A DNA stretch of 6,614 nt from assembly GCA_023249395.1 (NCBI GenBank), contig JAHFCS010000124.1, positions 1 through 6,614 of the forward strand, in the 5' to 3' direction. This document shows positions 6,614-6,614 of this stretch, piece after piece. Position 1 is the stretch's first letter. Each line of letters starts with the position of its first letter. The notes under the pieces were generated by a model. It worked only from the letters and a program-made list of their open reading frames with translations, made no database searches and had not been told where the DNA came from. Source of the DNA: Gemmatimonadota bacterium. GTDB taxonomy: Bacteria; Gemmatimonadota; Gemmatimonadetes; Gemmatimonadales; Gemmatimonadaceae. The translations under genes and the position numbers were made by a program.

Positions 6614-6614
6614 G

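Noticed and set aside
1..6614. Possible undescribed accessory system such as defence, mobile element or biosynthetic insert
   Set aside because: Every base is accounted for by six consecutive dcw genes with canonical order and overlapping ends; no foreign insertion, repeat array or composition break is visible.

Overview
The window is one uninterrupted stretch of a division and cell wall (dcw) cluster, read entirely from the minus strand. From right to left it holds the C-terminal end of a PASTA-tailed division penicillin-binding protein (ftsI type, cut by the window edge), then murE, murF, mraY, murD and the first 296 codons of ftsW (cut by the left edge). This is the classical gene order ftsI-murE-murF-mraY-murD-ftsW. 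I see no RNA gene, mobile element, CRISPR array, promoter or terminator, and no gene-free stretch: the largest gap is 3 nt, between murD and ftsW.

The genes work in sequence. MurD, MurE and MurF extend the UDP-MurNAc peptide by D-Glu, meso-diaminopimelate and D-Ala-D-Ala. MraY moves the finished phospho-MurNAc-pentapeptide onto undecaprenyl phosphate (lipid I). FtsW polymerises lipid II and the FtsI-type protein cross-links the product at the septum. Every junction is a 1-4 nt overlap or a 3-nt gap, which indicates one polycistronic, translationally coupled message whose promoter lies beyond the right edge. murG, murC, ftsQ and ftsZ would be expected beyond the left edge, but that is inference from other dcw clusters.

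The organism is a GC-rich bacterium. MurE carries the DNPR motif, so its peptidoglycan is probably of the meso-DAP type. The GC content, the single PASTA domain on the division transpeptidase and the style of MraY and FtsW fit Gemmatimonadota or a related phylum. That is a judgement from memory, not a database result, and is only moderately secure.

I found no new biological system here. The points that deserve a second look are inside the known enzymes: MurF has Glu where the carbamoylated Lys of Mur ligases is expected, FtsW departs from usual conserved residues around its catalytic loop and its RW motif, and MraY has a short insertion before its HHH motif.
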